Assembly (NCBI GenBank): GCA_025936195.1
Contig: JAICTW010000156.1
Coordinates: forward strand, 1 to 6,586
Origin: Flavisolibacter sp.
GTDB lineage: Bacteria > Bacteroidota > Bacteroidia > Chitinophagales > Chitinophagaceae
DNA: 6,586 bases
Direction of reading: 5' to 3'
Shown here piece after piece: positions 5,960 to 6,586 of this stretch. Under the pieces are notes generated by a model that worked only from the letters and a program-made list of their open reading frames with translations, was not told the DNA's origin and ran no database searches. Positions within the stretch are counted from its first letter, which is position 1; each line of letters opens with the position of its first letter. The position numbers and the translations under genes were made by a program.

Positions 5960-6142
5960 ATGAAATTATTGCTTTTGATCATTCTTCTTTGCGGCATCAA
6001 TTCAGCTCCAACGCATACAATAAATGTTGTTAAAGCAAAGAAGGCATGTAAATGTCACGCGAAGACAGCAATAGCAAAAGTTGGTAGTATTGAAGCTGCT
6101 TCGGTTGATATCATCCCATCAGGGTTATTATTTCAATTTTAA
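5960..6142 (+). CDS. Putative small secreted peptide with CKCH motif
   Basis: This is a 60-codon frame with ATG at 5960 and TAA at 6140-6142, and I do not recognise it. It starts with a signal-like segment: MK followed by a Leu/Ile-rich stretch to about residue 12, then GINSAPTHT, with possible cleavage after Ser15 or Ala16. The mature part of about 44 residues has a basic segment with closely spaced Cys-x-Cys-His (KKACKCHAK), then an Ala/Val-rich tail ending SGLLFQF. The cysteine at the end of the hydrophobic stretch (LLCG) follows Leu and is not a good lipobox. It lies between the adaptor and the ATPase gene on the same strand, so co-transcription is plausible. The CKCH cluster might bind a metal, but this is a guess. 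No Shine-Dalgarno is visible; the leader is A-rich (GATAAAAAACC). A chance open frame cannot be excluded. Confidence 0.5.
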   Translation: MKLLLLIILLCGINSAPTHTINVVKAKKACKCHAKTAIAKVGSIEAASVDIIPSGLLFQF

Positions 6143-6199
6143 CCAATAGAGATGCTGATATCAACTATCGAAGGAAAAATAAATAATTCGGAAATACTG

Positions 6200-6227
6200 A
6201 ATTCACCATTGACAATTCACCATTCAG
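6200..6227. repeat. Heptamer quasi-repeat array (ATTCAC type) upstream of ABC gene
   Basis: Four 7-nt units (AATTCAC, then CATTGAC, then near-repeats of both) have ATT cores at 6201, 6208, 6215 and 6222. Taken as a 14-mer, the block is two near-identical copies. A two-unit remnant of the same type (AATTCAC then GTTTCAC) lies at 5929-5942. The array ends 30 nt before the ATPase start codon. Confidence 0.7.
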
Positions 6228-6257
6228 GTATTTAAGTCATCATATAAAATCAACACA

Positions 6258-6586
6258 ATGATAAAGATCAGAAACCTCGAAAAGATTTACCGCACCGAAG
6301 ACGTGGAAACCGTTGCCCTGAACAAACTTTCCATTGACGTGCATGATGGAGAATTTGTTGCCGTAATGGGACCATCCGGTTGTGGAAAATCCACATTATT
6401 GAATATACTTGGCCTGTTGGATGATCCTGATTCAGGAAGTTTTTTGTTCAATGGAATTGAAGTGGCGCATTTCAATGAACGCAAGAGGGCTGATCTTCGC
6501 AAACGCAATATTGGTTTCGTTTTTCAAAGCTTTAATTTGATTGATGAACTGACCGTGTTTGAAAATGTAGAACTGCCATTGATCTA
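6258..6586 (+). CDS. ABC transporter ATP-binding protein, LolD/MacB type (3' truncated by window)
   Basis: This is the nucleotide-binding subunit that would power the exporter served by the upstream adaptor. The ATG at 6258-6260 opens a frame running off the window, giving 109 complete codons of an expected 220-250. It begins MIKIRNLEKIYRTEDVETVA, typical of this class, with the A-loop Tyr at residue 11. Walker A is GPSGCGKST (38-46), followed by LLNILGLLDDPDSG. The Q-loop is FVFQSFNLIDELTVFENVELP, with Q90. The signature LSGGQ, Walker B and H-loop lie beyond the end. The NILGLLD and FNLI...FENVELP wording fits the LolCDE/MacB/FtsE-like group rather than importers. The leader is A-rich with no Shine-Dalgarno. 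Permease (FtsX/MacB-type) genes are expected next. Confidence 0.95.
   Translation, partial: MIKIRNLEKIYRTEDVETVALNKLSIDVHDGEFVAVMGPSGCGKSTLLNILGLLDDPDSGSFLFNGIEVAHFNERKRADLRKRNIGFVFQSFNLIDELTVFENVELPLI

Noticed and set aside
1853..6227. CRISPR array or classic VNTR
   Set aside because: Units are 7-8 nt, degenerate and without spacers or conserved direct repeats; no cas genes are present.
6287..6508. 73-codon minus-strand open frame
   Set aside because: It is antisense to the Walker A and Q-loop region of the ABC ATPase, which is clearly the real gene.

Overview
The window looks like a chromosomal segment of a Bacteroidota bacterium, most likely near Chitinophagaceae. This is inferred from several signs. 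Protein style fits: a DPP IV-like S9 peptidase with the 'DLWVINS...RPTLETYKYWMPGEKE' segment, and an NtrC-type regulator beside a HlyD/MacA-type adaptor and a LolD/MacB-type ATPase. Shine-Dalgarno sequences are absent and leaders are A-rich. The spacers carry 7- or 8-nt quasi-repeats. No rRNA, tRNA, CRISPR or insertion sequence was recognised.

Layout, left to right. (1) 1-1834 (+): 3' part of a secreted S9 serine exopeptidase with an intact Ser/Asp/His triad; its N-terminus lies outside the window. (2) 1835-1990: spacer with an octamer array folded into an inverted repeat. (3) 1991-2485 (+): small CAP/SCP (YkwD-like) lipoprotein. (4) 2486-2722: convergent spacer with a C5/G5 hairpin and an A9 tract. 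(5) 2723-4072 (-): sigma-54-dependent response regulator with REC, AAA+ and Fis-type HTH domains. (6) 4073-4446: divergent spacer with two mutually inverted heptamer arrays and a 13-bp hairpin just before the next gene. (7) 4447-5700 (+): HlyD/MacA-type periplasmic adaptor. (8) 5701-5959: two heptamer arrays and a perfect 11-bp hairpin. (9) 5960-6142 (+): possible 60-codon secreted peptide with a CKCH motif. (10) 6258-end (+): ABC transporter ATPase, cut by the window edge.

The right half reads as a transport locus: adaptor, small exported peptide, then ATPase, with FtsX/MacB-type permeases probably continuing beyond the window. The divergent response regulator is the obvious candidate controller. 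However, no canonical sigma-54 promoter spacing (GG-N10-GC) was found on either strand of the divergent spacer, and no partner histidine kinase lies in the window. The peptidase and the CAP lipoprotein appear to be independent cell-envelope genes.

The most unusual feature is the spacer DNA. Almost every intergenic gap carries degenerate tandem units of exactly 7 nt (8 nt in one gap). Each array has its own sequence but keeps a short GTT-, ATT- or AGT-like core.
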